A stretch of 64,000 nt of DNA from assembly GCF_023498005.1 (NCBI RefSeq), contig NZ_CP097289.1, forward strand, positions 8,122,001 to 8,186,000. The letters run 5' to 3'. The DNA comes from Streptomyces durmitorensis (lineage in GTDB: Bacteria > Actinomycetota > Actinomycetes > Streptomycetales > Streptomycetaceae). Each line of letters opens with the position of its first letter. Position 1 is the first letter of the stretch. A program made the position numbers and the translations under genes. Of the stretch, positions 1 through 8,618 are shown piece by piece. The notes under the pieces are model-generated. The model was not told where the DNA came from. It searched no databases and was given only the letters and a program-made list of their open reading frames with translations.

Positions 1-312
1 GCTGAGCGCGAGCACCCCGGGCCGGGGGTCGCAGACGGCCGAACCCGCCGTGTTCAGGCGCCAGATGGCGGTGCGCAGGCAGGCACGCGCACGCTCCTCG
101 GTGACCTCGGGCCACAGCGTCCCCGCGAGCACCGAACGCGTCGTGGGGCCACGAAGCCCGAGCAGGGCGAGCAACTGCTGCCCGCTGGCGGACACGTCGA
201 CCTGCTCGCCGCCGTCGCCCTCGCCGCGGCTGAGGTGAAATCCCCCCAGCAGCCGCAGACGCAGGGCCGGTGGCGCGTCGTCGCGTACCGCCGCACATTC
301 CGTGACAGCCAT
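1..312 (-). CDS. SARP/BTAD-type transcriptional regulator, N-terminal part (runs off left edge)
   Basis: The first 104 codons are visible, read leftward off the window. After a short leader, the segment LRLRLLGGFHL (about residues 17-27) starts a winged-helix, OmpR-like DNA-binding domain. It continues through LLALLGLRG and LAGTLWPE to a helix with RARACLRTAIWRLN, the usual layout at the front of SARP/BTAD regulators. Such proteins activate secondary-metabolite or regulatory genes by binding direct repeats, and the BTAD and any ATPase domain would lie outside the window. The ATG is at 312, with GGTGG a few bases upstream. The next gene upstream on the same strand is a LAL regulator, so this edge looks like a regulatory patch. 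Family call is good; target unknown. Confidence 0.75.
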   Translation of the reverse strand, partial: MAVTECAAVRDDAPPALRLRLLGGFHLSRGEGDGGEQVDVSASGQQLLALLGLRGPTTRSVLAGTLWPEVTEERARACLRTAIWRLNTAGSAVCDPRPGVLALS

Positions 313-439
313 CTGTCCACCCCCAGTTGTGCATTCCGTGCCCTGACCAGCCAAGAACCTACGCCGGGCAGGGCAGGGGTGCCTCAGGGAACCGCCCAGG
401 GATAACCCCGGTGTGCCAGGGCTCCGGCCAGGGGACGGG

Positions 440-3280
440 CTAGGAGGAGGACGTGCGCCGCTCCTGGGGGGCGAAGTGCTGCACGAGCCCGATGCGCGAG
501 GCGATGCCGAGCTTCGTATAGGTGTGGCCCAGGTGGTACTCGATGGTCTTCACGCTCAGCGCGAGCGCGGTGGCGATCTGCCGGTTGGTGAAGCCCTGCG
601 ACGCCAGACGCGCGACGGCCAGCTCCTGCGGCGTGAGCCCCTCGGCGGCGGAGGCGGGGTCGGCGGCCGCCGGATCGTGCGCGGGCCGCGGCGGCGCCGC
701 ACGCCCGCAGGCGTCCAACTCCCTTTCGCACCGGGCGAGATAGGGCGCGGCGTCGAGCTCACGCATGGTCGTGTACGCCGCTTGGAGCTGGGCCACGGCG
801 ACCGAGCGGCGGCCGATCCTGCGCAGGAACGCCCCGTGGTCGAGCTGCACGCGGGCGCGGCCGAACGGTGAGGGGATCTGCGCCGCCTGGTCGTGCGCAC
901 GCAGGAACGAGGCCTGGGCGCGGTCCGTGTCCCGGCGCGCCGCGTGCAGATTGCCGCGCACCCGGGCCGCGGCGGACAGTGCCGAGTGCTGTCCGCGCGC
1001 CGATGCCCGCTCCTCGTAGGGCAGGAGCACCGCCTCCGCCTCGTCGAGGTCGCCGAGCTGGATGAGCGCGTCGACCAGGAGTTCACGCCAGGAGACCACG
1101 CCGGGTTCGTTCACGCCGTCGTGCGTGGCGAAGTCCAGGAGCGGGCGGAGCGCCTCGACGACGCGCTCCGGCTCCGCGCGCGCCTCGGCGAAGGCCCCGT
1201 GCGCCGACGCCGCGTACGCGTAGGCGAGGGCGCTCTCGTCGCAGCCCGGCGCGTCCAGGGCGAGCCGCAGGTGGGCCGAGGCGCGGTCCCAGGTGCCGCG
1301 TGCCGAGAGGATCCAGCTGGCGATGGCGTGCGTGACGGGCTTGAGCCACGACTGCTCGGTGTCGTCGGCGATCGACGCGGACGCCTCGGCGTGGATCAGC
1401 GCCTCGTCCCAGTCGCCGAGCCGGTGCAGGGTCTGCGCGAGCGCGGAGGCGGAGAGGAGGCGCAACGGCACCGTTCCCCTGCGGCAGTTGGCCACTGCCC
1501 CCAGCAAGTCGGCGCGTGCGCCCAGGAGATCGTCCGACCACAGCCTCAACTGGCCACGCGCGAGCAGCAGATCAATGCTCGCGGGCGGGACGAGTAGGGG
1601 ATCGGGCAGGTCACCGGCGAGCTCGATGCCCTTCTTGGCGAACCCGCTGAGGCCGAGCGCGAGGAGGTGGTTGAAGCGCAGCATCCGGCTCGGCCCCTGG
1701 AGGGTGGAGAGCCGCTGGGCGCGCTCCGCCCACTGGGCGGCGTCGGCCGAGCGCCCCCGCATCACGGCGGCGTAGCTCAGCTGCTCGGCCGCCCGCGCGG
1801 CCAGCGAGGGATCGCTCTCGTGATCGCACTGGTTCCAGGCGTCGACGAGCAGCGTCTGCGCCTGCTCCATGCGCCCTTGGACGCGCGCGACATAGCCGCG
1901 TACGTACCCGCGCAGCGCCGGGTCCGCGCCGGCCGGAAGGCCCGCCGCCAGTTCGGCCGACTCGTGCACCCGGCCGTCGAGCAGCAGCGCCTCGACCGCC
2001 TCGACGGCGAGCCGGTCGCGTTCCATGTCGGTCGTCGCCACCCGTGACGCGTGCCGCAGGTGCGTGCCCGCGACCGCCCACTGTCCGGTGGCCGCCTCGC
2101 GCCGGGCGCACGCGGCGAGGGCGGCGGCGAGGTGCTCGTCGGGTCCGGTGGCCGCGAGTACGCGGTGCCGCAGGCTCGCGTACTCGTCGTCGACCAGGGC
2201 CGCGGCCCTGGTGTGCAGGTCGGCCCGGTGCGCGGGCCCGATGTCCTGGTAGACCGCGGCGTGGACGAGAGGATGCGGGAAGGCGATCTCGGGCGCGGCC
2301 CCCGGATGCGTCTCCTTCAACAGGCCTGCCTTGACGGCCCGTTCGAGCGCGGGCAGGGGTGTGGTGACGCGGGCGAGCGAGGCGGCCACGCCCAGCGGGC
2401 AGGAGAGCCCGAGCACACTGACCGACTGGACGAGCCGCTGTGCCTGGGAGCCGCACTCCGCGAGATTGGCGAGCACCAGCATGGCGTACGAACGGGGCGC
2501 GGGCAGGGGCGTGGCGACGTCCCGCAGGACGTGCGCGGGCACCTGGTCGAGGAGTGCTCGGGCGTGCAGCGGATTGCCGTGCGTGTGACCGTGGAGGCGC
2601 ACGGACGCGGAGTGCGGCAGCCGGTCGGAGCCCATCTGTGCGCTGAGGGAGCCCAGTTCGTCCGGTGTGAGCCCGTGCAGCGGGATGCGCCGGGTGCGGA
2701 CGTCGGAGAGCAACCGGCGGATGCCGTCCGGGAGTTGGGGCGCCTGCGGGTCCCGCGCCGTCACGATCGCGAGGACCTTGTCGACGCGCAGCCGCCGCAG
2801 CGCGAACGTCAGCGCGTTCAGCGAGGCGGAGTCGGCCCAGTGGGCGTCGTCGAGCACCAGGATGACGGGGCCCTTGTCCTGGAGCTCGCTCAGCAGGTCG
2901 AGCAGCCCGAAGCCGGCCGCGAGCGGCGGCAGGGTGCCGGGCGCCGAGCGGGGCGTGCGGACCAGCGAGCCGAGGCAGTCCGGCAGCGGGATGGGGCTCT
3001 GCCCGACGAACTGGGCGAGCACCCCGCAGGGCAGCGCGCTCTCGTTCTCCTCGCCGCTGGCCTGGAGCACACAGGCGTCGCCCGCCGTGTCGAGGAACCT
3101 GCGCACCAGCGCGGACTTGCCGATGCCGCCAGGGCCGTCGATCAGGACGAGCCGCGGCACACCGTCGCACGCCTGGCGGAACTCCTCCTGAAGCGCCTCG
3201 AGTTCGTGGCGCCGGCCGGAGAAGGCCTCATGGGGTGCCGGTGCGTGGGCATGGCCGTTCAGAATGCCGCCGGACGTCAT
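440..3280 (-). CDS. LuxR-family regulator with AAA ATPase domain (LAL type)
   Basis: A 946-residue protein with the three-part LAL layout. The ATPase domain near the N-terminus has Walker A GPGGIGKS (about residues 49-56) and Walker B VILVLDDAHWAD further on. A long helical, TPR-like middle follows. The last roughly 65 residues form a LuxR/GerE helix-turn-helix (LTPQELAVARLASQGFTNRQ, then VKTIEYHLGHTYTKLG). LAL proteins are ATP-dependent transcription activators of antibiotic or catabolic genes. I chose the ATG at 3280 (MTSGGILN); an upstream in-frame start at 3364 would add 28 residues with no family support. It lies on the same strand as the SARP-type gene, 127 bp away. No biosynthetic cluster is visible, so its targets are unknown. 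Confidence 0.88.
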   Translation of the reverse strand: MTSGGILNGHAHAPAPHEAFSGRRHELEALQEEFRQACDGVPRLVLIDGPGGIGKSALVRRFLDTAGDACVLQASGEENESALPCGVLAQFVGQSPIPLPDCLGSLVRTPRSAPGTLPPLAAGFGLLDLLSELQDKGPVILVLDDAHWADSASLNALTFALRRLRVDKVLAIVTARDPQAPQLPDGIRRLLSDVRTRRIPLHGLTPDELGSLSAQMGSDRLPHSASVRLHGHTHGNPLHARALLDQVPAHVLRDVATPLPAPRSYAMLVLANLAECGSQAQRLVQSVSVLGLSCPLGVAASLARVTTPLPALERAVKAGLLKETHPGAAPEIAFPHPLVHAAVYQDIGPAHRADLHTRAAALVDDEYASLRHRVLAATGPDEHLAAALAACARREAATGQWAVAGTHLRHASRVATTDMERDRLAVEAVEALLLDGRVHESAELAAGLPAGADPALRGYVRGYVARVQGRMEQAQTLLVDAWNQCDHESDPSLAARAAEQLSYAAVMRGRSADAAQWAERAQRLSTLQGPSRMLRFNHLLALGLSGFAKKGIELAGDLPDPLLVPPASIDLLLARGQLRLWSDDLLGARADLLGAVANCRRGTVPLRLLSASALAQTLHRLGDWDEALIHAEASASIADDTEQSWLKPVTHAIASWILSARGTWDRASAHLRLALDAPGCDESALAYAYAASAHGAFAEARAEPERVVEALRPLLDFATHDGVNEPGVVSWRELLVDALIQLGDLDEAEAVLLPYEERASARGQHSALSAAARVRGNLHAARRDTDRAQASFLRAHDQAAQIPSPFGRARVQLDHGAFLRRIGRRSVAVAQLQAAYTTMRELDAAPYLARCERELDACGRAAPPRPAHDPAAADPASAAEGLTPQELAVARLASQGFTNRQIATALALSVKTIEYHLGHTYTKLGIASRIGLVQHFAPQERRTSSS

Positions 3281-3435
3281 CACCGCCCCCACATGTCGGC
3301 ACCCGGTACGGACGCCAGGACTGTGACGGCGACCCGTGCCGGGCGCATGGCCCTGAACGTCCACGATGATGCCCGAACGGGTCCCGGTACAAGCAGATTC
3401 CCCGCTCCCGCGGAGCAGTTTGCCGTGCCGTCGGA

Positions 3436-3645
3436 TCAGGCGTCACAGGAGTCGCCATCCGTCGCGGAGGCCGGCTCTCCGGTCTCCGTGGACGCCGGGT
3501 CCGGCGGCGGTTCGAGGAGCGAGAGCAGCTCGAGCCAGCCGTGGAACGGCGTGCAACGGCCCGTGTCTCCTTCCTCTTCACACTCATCCACCACGTTCCC
3601 GTGCACGCCCGCAGGCGAGCGGAACACCTCGATGACGTAGCGCAC
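3436..3645 (-). CDS. Small conserved hypothetical protein (69 aa)
   Basis: The protein starts at a GTG (3645) with GGGAGG about 8 bases upstream. It opens with MRYVIEVFRSPAGVHGNV and has a central PFHGWLELLSLLE segment before an acidic, proline-rich tail. I recall similar small Streptomyces proteins with a (M)RYVVEV start and an F-GWLELLxLLE core, but know no function for them. No signal peptide or membrane segment is visible. It sits alone between the LAL regulator and the flavin oxidoreductase, on the same strand as both. The start codon and ribosome binding site are convincing; the role is unknown. Confidence 0.6.
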   Translation of the reverse strand: MRYVIEVFRSPAGVHGNVVDECEEEGDTGRCTPFHGWLELLSLLEPPPDPASTETGEPASATDGDSCDA

Positions 3646-3828
3646 AACGCCCTCCCGAGGGCCGGTACGGGCCCCGAACCGTGACACATCGCGACAGCGC
3701 CACGGTACGAACGCTGGCCGGCCCGTCGCTTCGGGGAGTCACCTAGGGATGTCCCCAGTCGGCAACCCTTGGCCAAGGCTCCGCCGGGCAGACGGGCAGG
3801 AAAGCAAGGCGGCGGCCCCCGGCTGGGC

Positions 3829-4938
3829 TCACACCATGCGGTGGTACTGCTGGGGAGTGGCCACATCGCCGCCGAGTTCGTTCGCGGCGTGCCGGGCCCA
3901 CGAGGGGTTGCGCAGGAGTTCGCGGCCCAGGAGCACGGCGTCCGCCTCCCCGTTGGCGAGGATCTTCTCGGCCTGCTCGGGGTCGGTGATCAGGCCGACG
4001 GCCGCCACGGGGAGGGACGTCTCGGCCTTCACCCGCGCCGCGAAGGGGACTTGGTAGCCGGGGCCCGTCTTGATGCGGGCCCTCGGGGCGTTGCCTCCGC
4101 TGGAGACGTCGAGGAGGTCCACGCCGTGGGCGTGCAGTTCCTTCGCGAGGCGGACCGTGTCGTCGGCCGTCCAGCCGTCGCGCTCGTCCTCGGGGTTCTC
4201 CGTCAGCCAGTCGGTCGCGGAGATCCGGAAGAAGAGGGGCAGTTCCTCGGGCCAGACGGCGCGGACGGCGTCGACGACTTCGAGGGCGAGCCGGGAGCGG
4301 TTCTCGAAGGAGCCGCCGTACTCGTCCGTGCGGTGATTGGTGAACGGCGAGAGGAACTCACCGATGAGGTAGCCGTGGGCGCCGTGGATCTCGACCACCT
4401 GGAATCCGGCGTCGAGGGCGCGCCGGGCCGCGGCGGCGAACTGGCCGACGACGTCGCGTATCTCGTCCGTGGTGAGCTCGTGCGGCAGGTGGTGGCCCTC
4501 GTCGAAGGGGAGCGCGCTGGGCGCGAGCGGCTGCCAGCCGTTCTCCTCCTGGCCGACGGGTCCGCCGCCCTTCCAGGGGCGGTCGGTGGACGCCTTGCGG
4601 CCCGCGTGGGCGAGCTGGATGCCCGGAGTGGTGCCCTGGGTCTTCAGGAAGCCGGTGATGCGGCGCAGCGCCTCGACCTGCGTGTCGTTCCATATCCCGA
4701 GGTCCGCGGGGCTGATGCGGCCCTCGGGGCTCACGGCCGTCGCCTCGACGAGGATCAGGCCGGTGCCGCCGGCGGCGCGCGCTCCGTAGTGGGCGAAGTG
4801 CCAGTCGTTCGCCACACCCGCGTTCGGCCCGAACACCTCGGCCGAGTACTGGCACATCGGTGCCATCCACACCCGGTTGGGGACGGTCAGGGATCGCAGG
4901 GTGTAGGGCTCGAACAGCGCGCTCACGGCGGACTCCAT
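3829..4938 (-). CDS. NADH:flavin oxidoreductase, Old Yellow Enzyme family (YqjM/NamA-like)
   Basis: A 369-residue FMN-dependent TIM-barrel reductase. Near the N-terminus PNRVWMAPMCQYSA carries the Cys (about residue 29) that tunes FMN in YqjM-type enzymes. GIQLAHAGRKA and the substrate/FMN segment HGAHGYLIGEFLSPFTNHRT follow, and the C-terminal GRELLRNPSWA region binds phosphate. These enzymes reduce activated C=C bonds in enals, enones or nitro compounds using NAD(P)H. The ATG at 4938 fits the family start; an earlier in-frame ATG at 4995 would put the coding start inside the divergent promoter. It is transcribed away from an ArsR regulator, which probably controls it. Confidence 0.9.
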   Translation of the reverse strand: MESAVSALFEPYTLRSLTVPNRVWMAPMCQYSAEVFGPNAGVANDWHFAHYGARAAGGTGLILVEATAVSPEGRISPADLGIWNDTQVEALRRITGFLKTQGTTPGIQLAHAGRKASTDRPWKGGGPVGQEENGWQPLAPSALPFDEGHHLPHELTTDEIRDVVGQFAAAARRALDAGFQVVEIHGAHGYLIGEFLSPFTNHRTDEYGGSFENRSRLALEVVDAVRAVWPEELPLFFRISATDWLTENPEDERDGWTADDTVRLAKELHAHGVDLLDVSSGGNAPRARIKTGPGYQVPFAARVKAETSLPVAAVGLITDPEQAEKILANGEADAVLLGRELLRNPSWARHAANELGGDVATPQQYHRMV

Positions 4939-5062
4939 TCGTGACGGACTTCGGTACGGCTCGTACGGTAGCCCTCGTAGTACGCCAGATGTCAAACTAC
5001 GATGACTCTCGTACTATGGAGGCCTTCGAGGAGACGTGAAGCCCGGACGAAGTGGAGCCGTC
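4939..5062. promoter_or_regulatory. Divergent promoter with inverted repeats between OYE and ArsR genes
   Basis: The 124 bp between the divergent starts contain related half-sites. CGTAGT is followed by ACTACG about 14 bp later, and TAGTAC by GTACTA, around a relatively AT-rich stretch (about 4975-5020). The outward TACTAT near 5013-5018 resembles a -10 box for the ArsR gene. The dyads are the likely operator for the ArsR protein. I infer this from position and symmetry only. Confidence 0.45.
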
Positions 5063-5428
5063 ATGACGACCGCCGCACCGATCAGCACCCGCGCGCTCGA
5101 CCATCCGGCGCGGGTGGAGATCCGGCTCGAGGGTGTGCTGCACGCGCTGTCGGACCCGATGCGCCTGCGGGTCGTACGGCAGTTGGCCGGGTGCGAGCCG
5201 GGCCTCGACGGTCTCTCCTGTTCGCAGATCGACCTGCCCGTCACGAAGTCCACGAGCACCCACCACTTCAGGGTGCTGCGCGAGAGCGGCGTGATCCAGC
5301 AGATCTACCGCGGCACGGCCAAGCTCAACGGCCTGCGCCGCGACGACCTGGACGCGCTCTTCCCCGGACTCCTCGACACGATCCTCACCGCGGCGACGGC
5401 ACAGGCAGAGCGCACGAGCGCCCCGTAA
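5063..5428 (+). CDS. ArsR-family winged-helix transcriptional regulator
   Basis: A 121-residue protein. The sequence HALSDPMRLRVVRQLAGCE opens the winged helix, and the recognition helix lies in KSTSTHHFRVLRESGVIQQ, followed by the wing RGTAKLNGLRR. It has no obvious clustered Cys metal site of the ArsR/SmtB kind, so it may sense a small organic molecule or redox change rather than a metal. The ATG at 5063 has GGAG upstream. It is divergent from the Old Yellow Enzyme gene, an arrangement common for ArsR-type repressors of OYE reductases, so it probably represses that gene and itself. Confidence 0.85.
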   Translation: MTTAAPISTRALDHPARVEIRLEGVLHALSDPMRLRVVRQLAGCEPGLDGLSCSQIDLPVTKSTSTHHFRVLRESGVIQQIYRGTAKLNGLRRDDLDALFPGLLDTILTAATAQAERTSAP

Positions 5429-5471
5429 GGGGCGCGGGGAGCTGCGCGCCAAGCCCCCGCCGGGCCCGCGG
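5419..5471. repeat. Streptomyces-type intergenic GGGGCGCGGGGA repeat with hairpin at the ArsR stop
   Basis: A perfect 6-bp stem, CGCCCC (5419-5424) and GGGGCG (5429-5434), encloses the loop GTAA that contains the stop codon. It is followed by GCGGGGAGCTGCGCG and a C-rich arm. From memory, close variants of this GGGGCGCGGGGAACTGCGCG sequence recur between genes across Streptomyces genomes, often next to stop codons. It may act as a transcription terminator for this gene and for the convergent reductase. Confidence 0.5.
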
Positions 5472-5501
5472 ATCCATGTCCACCCGAGCCCGGCCCGGAG
5501 C

Positions 5502-6851
5502 CTACGGCTGCTCGCCCCGCGCAGCGGCCCGCAGCCCCGGCCAGTCGGGGATCTTCACCGGCCCACGCCCCAGCGCCGCGCCCACCGCGGCCTCCGCCCG
5601 CTCGATCCCCAGCCAGCCCTGCCACTCGACGGGGTGCAGCCCCGCGTCGAGGAGAGCGGGCAGCGGATCCTCGGGCACTCCTCTGCGTACGAGCGCGGGG
5701 GCGTCGTCGAGCAAGGACAGCACCGTCTCCTTGGCGCACGGGCGGTTGGTCCCGATGACGCCCGTCGGGCCCCGCTTGATCCAGCCCGCCACGTACTCGC
5801 CGGGGGAGGCCGCCCCCTCTCGCAGCACCCGCCCCGCCGCATGCGGAACCGTGCCGAGCCGGGGGTCGAACGGCAGTCCGTCGATCGGTACCCCGCGGTA
5901 GCCGACCGAGCGCAGGACGAGCTGCCCCGCGATGTCCTCGTACCGCCCCGACCCCGTCACCCCGCCCCGCCCGTCCGGCAGCGTCCGCTCGAACCGCACC
6001 CCGCCGACGCGGCCCGCGGCCTCCGTGACGGCCACGGGGCGCAGGAAGAAGCGGAGCCGGATGCTGCGCGGCAGGTGCCGCGCCGGGCGCTCGGCCCAGC
6101 CGCGCATCACCTCGACGTTGCGGCGGCCCGCCGGGGGTAGGCCGGAGGGGTCGGCGTACGCGGGATCGAGCGCCAACTCCGCGGGATCCACGATCACTTC
6201 GGTGTCCGGCAGCGAACCGAGCTCGCGCAGCTCCTTGGTGGTGAAGCGCGCCTGCGAAGGGCCGCGCCGCCCCACCATGTGAACCTCGCGCACCCGGCTC
6301 TCGGCGAGCACGCCGAGCGCTGCCTGTGGCATGTCGGTGGGCCGCAGCTCGGCCGCGCCGCGGGCCAGCATCCGCGCGACGTCCACCGCGACGTTCCCGA
6401 CGCCGATGACCACGGCGGACTCCACACCCCCCACGAAACCGTCGGCCGCCGCGTCCGGGTGCGCGCTGTACCAGGACACGAACTCCGTGGCCGAGTGGCT
6501 CCCCGGCAGATCCTCGCCCGGTACGCCGAGCCTGCGGTCGGCTGCCGCGCCCACGCAGTAGACCACCGCGTGGTAGAGGCCGAGCAGTCGCGCGACGGGG
6601 AAGCCGCCGGGGCCGATCTCGATGCCACCGAGGAAGCGGACGCGGTCGTGCTCCAGGACCGTACGCAGGTTGTTCTGGAGGGACTTGATCTTCTCGTGGT
6701 CGGGTGCGACGCCGTACCGCACGAGGCCGTAGGGGCAGGGCAGCCGGTCGATGACGTCGACGCGCACCCCCGGCACGCGGTCCTGCTGGACGAGGGACTG
6801 CGCGGTGTAGACCCCGCTCGGGCCCGATCCGACGACGGCGACCTGCAGCAC
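5502..6851 (-). CDS. FAD-dependent ferredoxin/adrenodoxin-type NADP+ reductase (FprA-like)
   Basis: A 449-residue flavoprotein matching mycobacterial FprA throughout. The FAD Rossmann motif VAVVGSGPSGVYTAQ is at the N-terminus, followed by CPYGLVRYGVAPDHEKIKS. The NADP-binding site is VVIGVGNVAVDVARML, then VGRRGP. Near the C-terminus are SVGYRGVPIDGLPFD and GWIKRGPTGVIGTNR, the FAD-closing motif of the family. It passes electrons from NADPH to ferredoxins, for example to feed cytochromes P450. The ATG at 6851 begins directly at the FAD domain. It ends convergently with the ArsR gene. No ferredoxin gene is adjacent; the nearest ferredoxin-like protein starts at 13466. Confidence 0.92.
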   Translation of the reverse strand: MLQVAVVGSGPSGVYTAQSLVQQDRVPGVRVDVIDRLPCPYGLVRYGVAPDHEKIKSLQNNLRTVLEHDRVRFLGGIEIGPGGFPVARLLGLYHAVVYCVGAAADRRLGVPGEDLPGSHSATEFVSWYSAHPDAAADGFVGGVESAVVIGVGNVAVDVARMLARGAAELRPTDMPQAALGVLAESRVREVHMVGRRGPSQARFTTKELRELGSLPDTEVIVDPAELALDPAYADPSGLPPAGRRNVEVMRGWAERPARHLPRSIRLRFFLRPVAVTEAAGRVGGVRFERTLPDGRGGVTGSGRYEDIAGQLVLRSVGYRGVPIDGLPFDPRLGTVPHAAGRVLREGAASPGEYVAGWIKRGPTGVIGTNRPCAKETVLSLLDDAPALVRRGVPEDPLPALLDAGLHPVEWQGWLGIERAEAAVGAALGRGPVKIPDWPGLRAAARGEQP

Positions 6852-6940
6852 GGCGGTGCTCCTTCCGCGAGGCGGCCTCGGGGGATGGCTTCAGCATCGC
6901 ACCAAGGTGCGTCGAGGGGGAGATGCGGTGAGGGGGCGGG

Positions 6941-7480
6941 TTGATCCGGGTGCCCCGTTCCCGTGCGGACCGCCGCGCGGCCCTGCGTGCCGTTCGTGAC
7001 CTAATGCGATCGCACGGCTACCTTTTGATTGTGCTTGAGAGCCCCTTTCTTGGCGTTTCTGATCACTATCGACCGAATCCTGCCTGTTCGACTGGCTCGC
7101 CCTCATTCCATGTACGGCTGACCTTCGGTGACGGAGCGGCCATCGACGCGCGGGCCGTGGTGTCGGAAGGGCGGATCACCCTGGAGGGCCTGCACGCCCG
7201 GCCGCCGCATCCGCATCCGGCTGATGATCCGCTTCCGCATCCGCACGTGCTCACGCCCGCCCACGGCCAGCCCGCCGTGCGGCGCGCCCGCCCGTCGTGG
7301 CCGCGCGGGCGCGAGGGGCGGCTCATGGTGGCCAAGGAGTACCGCGCGGCGCAGGCCGACGGCCGGGATCCCGTGCTCGCCGTGATGTACGCGACCGGCC
7401 GCAGCCGCCGCAGGTCCCTCAAGCTCATCGCCTCCGCGCGGGACGCAGGGGCCCTGCCCCCGCGCCACAATCGCCGCTAG
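6941..7480 (+). CDS. DUF6214-like protein of unknown function, start uncertain
   Basis: The C-terminal half (VAKEYRAAQADGRDPVLAV then TGRSRRRSLKLIASARDAG, ending PPRHNRR) and the stretch FHVRLTFGDGAA resemble, from memory, Streptomyces DUF6214 proteins. Between them is a His/Pro-rich run, from ARPPHPHPADD through PHPHVLTPAHG, encoded by CCGCATCCGCATCCG-like repeats where relatives carry a longer conserved helix. The region may have been shortened or degraded. The first 60 codons (6941-7120) are less GC-rich and show weaker third-position bias, so the true start may lie downstream, such as the GTG at 7031. No function is known. Confidence 0.5.
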   Translation: MIRVPRSRADRRAALRAVRDLMRSHGYLLIVLESPFLGVSDHYRPNPACSTGSPSFHVRLTFGDGAAIDARAVVSEGRITLEGLHARPPHPHPADDPLPHPHVLTPAHGQPAVRRARPSWPRGREGRLMVAKEYRAAQADGRDPVLAVMYATGRSRRRSLKLIASARDAGALPPRHNRR

Positions 7481-7547
7481 CCCGCGCCCGGTGCGCCGAA
7501 CGCCGCGGTGATCTCCGCGGTGATCTGCGCGCTGATCTCCGCACTGG

Positions 7548-8486
7548 TCACCGCGCCCATCTCGGCGTCCACGTATCCGCGTCGTGGTGTTCGGGCCGCG
7601 TGGTGGCGAGGTGGTCGCGGAGCGCGGTGAGGGCGGGGTGCGGGTTGTCGCCGCGCCAGATCAACGAGTGCGGGTAGACCGGGGTCGGGCCGTGCACCGG
7701 GACGCGCCGCAGGTCGTGGTCGGCGGGCCAGACGAGGCGGGTCCGCTCGCCGACGAACGTCGCGATGACCGAGGATCCCGCGATCGTGTCGAGGAGCGGT
7801 TCGGTGCCGAAATCGGGCCCTGTCACCTCGATCGTGAGCCCGAACGCCGCGGCGAGATCTTCGTAGTACGTGGCCCATTCCGTACCGGCGACGATGCCTG
7901 GCATCCAGATCCGGTGCCCGGCGAGCTCGGCGGGCGTCACCGCGCGGGCAGCGGCGAACGCGTGGTCCGGCCCGGTGAGGAGCTGCACCGGCTCGTCGTA
8001 CACCCGGGCCGCCTCGATGCCGTCGGGCAGTTGCCGCGCGGGCAGGGTGAGGGCGCGGAAGGCCGCGTCGATCGTGCCCGAGCGGACGGCGGCGAGCGCC
8101 GTGTCGGCGTCGAAGAGTGTCACGACGTCGAGCTCGGTGCCGGGATGCGCACGGCGGAAGCCGCTCAGGAGCCCCGCGGGCGCGAGCCGCCGGCCGATCA
8201 CGTCGACACGCAGCGCCCGGCGGCCGGGCCGCACGGAATCCGCCGCCCGCTGCTCGGCCCGCAGGAGATCACGGGCATGGGGCAGGAACGCCTGTCCGTC
8301 GATGGTGAGCCGGGCCCCGCGCGCGGTCCGCGTGAACAACCGCACACCGAGGTCCTTCTCCAGCACGGCGACGCGCTTGGAGACGGCCTGCTGGGTCACC
8401 GCGAGCGCGGAGGCCGCCCCCTGGAACTGACCGGCGTCCGCGACGGCGACGAAGGTGCGCACAGCATGAAGGTCCACGCCGGACAT
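7548..8486 (-). CDS. LysR-family transcriptional regulator
   Basis: A 312-residue protein with an N-terminal LysR helix-turn-helix (LHAVRTFVAVADAGQFQGAA, then TQQAVSKRVAVLEKDLGVRLF) followed by a periplasmic-binding-like effector domain. The ATG at 8486 (MSGVDLHAV) fits the family start; the open frame continues far upstream, but only as the antisense of the MFS gene. It is divergent from an MFS transporter gene, with a 17-bp palindrome between them. By the usual LysR arrangement it probably controls that transporter and itself. Confidence 0.88.
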   Translation of the reverse strand: MSGVDLHAVRTFVAVADAGQFQGAASALAVTQQAVSKRVAVLEKDLGVRLFTRTARGARLTIDGQAFLPHARDLLRAEQRAADSVRPGRRALRVDVIGRRLAPAGLLSGFRRAHPGTELDVVTLFDADTALAAVRSGTIDAAFRALTLPARQLPDGIEAARVYDEPVQLLTGPDHAFAAARAVTPAELAGHRIWMPGIVAGTEWATYYEDLAAAFGLTIEVTGPDFGTEPLLDTIAGSSVIATFVGERTRLVWPADHDLRRVPVHGPTPVYPHSLIWRGDNPHPALTALRDHLATTRPEHHDADTWTPRWAR

Positions 8487-8495
8487 CCTAAGAGG

Positions 8496-8512
8496 CACAA
8501 CCAGCGGTTGTG
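8496..8512. promoter_or_regulatory. Palindromic operator CACAACC-AGC-GGTTGTG
   Basis: A perfect 7-bp inverted repeat with a 3-bp spacer lies 9 bp upstream of the LysR start. It fits the dyad size bound by LysR proteins. Further half-sites (GGTTGTTTG near 8530 and GGTTGTTCG near 8582) lie on the side of the divergent MFS gene, as expected for LysR regulatory and activation sites. Confidence 0.6.
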
Positions 8513-8618
8513 GCCGCCCACGCGATGCGGTTGTTTGACCCGCGGACCCGCCGCCGGATTGGATGCCGCAGGTCAAGGTGAGGTTGTTCGAGCGCGACGG
8601 CGGGGGGTGGCACCGGGC

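Noticed and set aside
2051..3640. 529-codon open frame on the plus strand opposite the LAL regulator gene
   Set aside because: It is antisense to a well-supported gene; its product is Arg/Gly/Glu-rich, without motifs, as expected for high-GC shadow frames.
3769..4944. 391-codon plus-strand frame opposite the Old Yellow Enzyme gene
   Set aside because: A shadow of the reductase, whose motifs are clear on the minus strand.
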